DNA of 64,000 nucleotides, from the NCBI RefSeq assembly GCF_001315985.1, contig NZ_BBBI01000001.1:124001-188000 (forward strand). Reading direction: 5' to 3'. The stretch is from Vulcanisaeta distributa JCM 11216. GTDB taxonomy: Archaea > Thermoproteota > Thermoprotei > Thermoproteales > Thermocladiaceae. A program made the translations under genes and the position numbers. Shown here one piece after another: positions 63,098 to 64,000 of the stretch; within the stretch, counting starts at the first letter, position 1, and every line of letters starts with the position of its first letter. A model generated the notes under the pieces. That model did no database searches. It worked only from the letters and a program-made list of their open reading frames with translations, and had not been told where the DNA came from.

Positions 63098-63799
63098 TTA
63101 CAAATTAGCTCTCTTAATTACCTGTGAAATATTTGGTACGAATTTGTCTAGGGTTATGTGGGGTATGAATTGCCTGATGTACTCAAAGGCGTTGACTATG
63201 GGCCAGTTGGTGTTGTTTCCTTCGCTTCCTCTTAACTCGATGTATCCTGCTCTCCACAGGGTGGTTAGTGCGTCGGCGTAGAGTTTCCTGACCTTTATTG
63301 CTTCCTCGGCTGCGGCAACTTCCCTGGGCATTACCTTAATGGCTATCCTGACGTTACTTATCATAGCCTCTAGTTCATCCTGCGTATAATTATTCTTAAT
63401 GACTGGGCATAGTGTGGATACGACGAACTCCACGTTGAAGTCAACGAGTCTTAGCTCCGGGTCTATTATGTACCTAATCACCCTAGGCAGGTATGGGAAG
63501 GACCTGCAGGTGAGTGGTTTATAGAGCGAGTGAACCTTACAGGTTTTATCCTCTGGGTTTAGGAATGGGCACATGCCCCCCCTACTATTTAACTGCATTA
63601 GGTATGACAGCGCCACCCTAACGCCGTTCTTGATGTCCGTCACCACATAGCCAGGCTTAAAGTTTAGGTCCTTCACGTCCAGTTCCTCAGCTAATTTACT
63701 CAGTATTATTACTTCATGTGGGAATACCGTCACTGGTGATATTGTGCAGCAGTAGCCGCAGCTTGGCATGCATCTGAATGGCACTGACACACCTTTCAC
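63098..63799 (-). CDS. YkgJ-family Fe-S/zinc cysteine-cluster protein
   Basis: The N-terminus has CMPSCGYCCTISPVTVFP (cysteine cluster typical of YkgJ), then MCPFLNPEDKTCKVHSLYKP (two Cys) and LTCRSFPYLPRVIRYI (one Cys). The rest is helical. 233 residues. Such proteins bind a metal or Fe-S cluster with unknown purpose; in archaea they are common near flagellar and radical-SAM genes, but here neighbours do not help. A C7 run at 63576 adds a Gly. Starts at ATG 63799; the C7 run at 63799-63805 lies directly upstream. Confidence 0.8.
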   Translation of the reverse strand: MKGVSVPFRCMPSCGYCCTISPVTVFPHEVIILSKLAEELDVKDLNFKPGYVVTDIKNGVRVALSYLMQLNSRGGMCPFLNPEDKTCKVHSLYKPLTCRSFPYLPRVIRYIIDPELRLVDFNVEFVVSTLCPVIKNNYTQDELEAMISNVRIAIKVMPREVAAAEEAIKVRKLYADALTTLWRAGYIELRGSEGNNTNWPIVNAFEYIRQFIPHITLDKFVPNISQVIKRANL

Positions 63800-63841
63800 C
63801 CCCCCTGACTTTACTAGTTAAATTATTTTCTTCACTACACA

Positions 63842-64000
63842 TCATGAACAGCCAGAAACTAGATGAGGCACTAGTAGCGTTTCCTTCAACTTCCTAATCG
63901 CGTAGGCCTTACACCTAATGAGTTCGGCAGGGCTTCCACTACTAATCAGTGTACCGGCCCTGTCTATGTAAACACCAATTATGTCATCAAGCATGGCGCC
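63842..64000 (-). CDS. C-terminal part of an unidentified protein (cut by window edge)
   Basis: An open frame runs from the right edge to a TGA at 63844-63842. It reads MLDDIIGVYIDRAGTLISSG followed by SPAELIRCKAYAIRKLKETL and a short tail. The strand and helix pattern could be the end of a globular protein. Too short to name. It lies about 40 bases upstream of the YkgJ gene on the same strand. Confidence 0.3.
   Translation of the reverse strand, partial: GAMLDDIIGVYIDRAGTLISSGSPAELIRCKAYAIRKLKETLLVPHLVSGCS

Overview
The window is archaeal and reads as chromosome of a thermophilic crenarchaeon of the Thermoproteales, probably close to Vulcanisaeta or Caldivirga. This is inferred from protein style, not from a search. 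The evidence is a fibrillarin/Nop5 pair, Trm1, a TIP49-like helicase, a beta-CASP nuclease, COG1395 and COG1709 regulators, a K+-independent membrane pyrophosphatase, TATA boxes 23-33 bases before start codons, and coiled-coil and ATPase families typical of that order. I see no rRNA, tRNA or CRISPR array.

Layout. 0-4.6 kb: a cut-off MqnA/MqnD-like end, a thioesterase/CoA-transferase pair, a solitary ribosomal protein L5 and a phosphate-type MFS carrier. 4.6-16 kb is accessory: a HEPN/MNT toxin-antitoxin pair, a retropepsin-like protease, a coiled-coil repeat protein, a three-gene cassette (small hydrophobic peptide, M48 membrane protease, SpoIIM-like membrane protein) that resembles a circular-bacteriocin locus, an ATPase gene bracketed by two long hairpin repeats with a third copy at 15.5 kb, and a MacB-like ABC system with a secreted surface protein. 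16-31 kb is mostly housekeeping: AlaX, M20 peptidase, aminotransferases, sdhBCD, Trm1, C/D-box RNP proteins, TauE. 31-37 kb holds PPDK and the proton pyrophosphatase, which make and use pyrophosphate. 37-51 kb holds M24 peptidase, phosphatases, two divergent radical-SAM genes, beta-CASP nuclease, TIP49 helicase, a roadblock protein and a lone molybdopterin oxidoreductase subunit. 51-58 kb holds an MMPL transporter divergent from an ABC ATPase and a secreted coiled-coil protein. 58-64 kb holds FolE, IlvD, PEBP and a DrrAB-like exporter.

Data quality dominates interpretation. G or C runs of exactly seven occur about 120 times by hand count, in genes and between them, and at conserved protein motifs they add one Gly or Pro relative to the family. 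Runs of five, six or eight often coincide with broken frames, and many other genes lose one base. About half of the longer genes are split by apparent single indels. I annotated these as single genes with suspected frameshifts. I think most are sequence errors rather than pseudogenes, so start and stop positions are given for the repaired reading.
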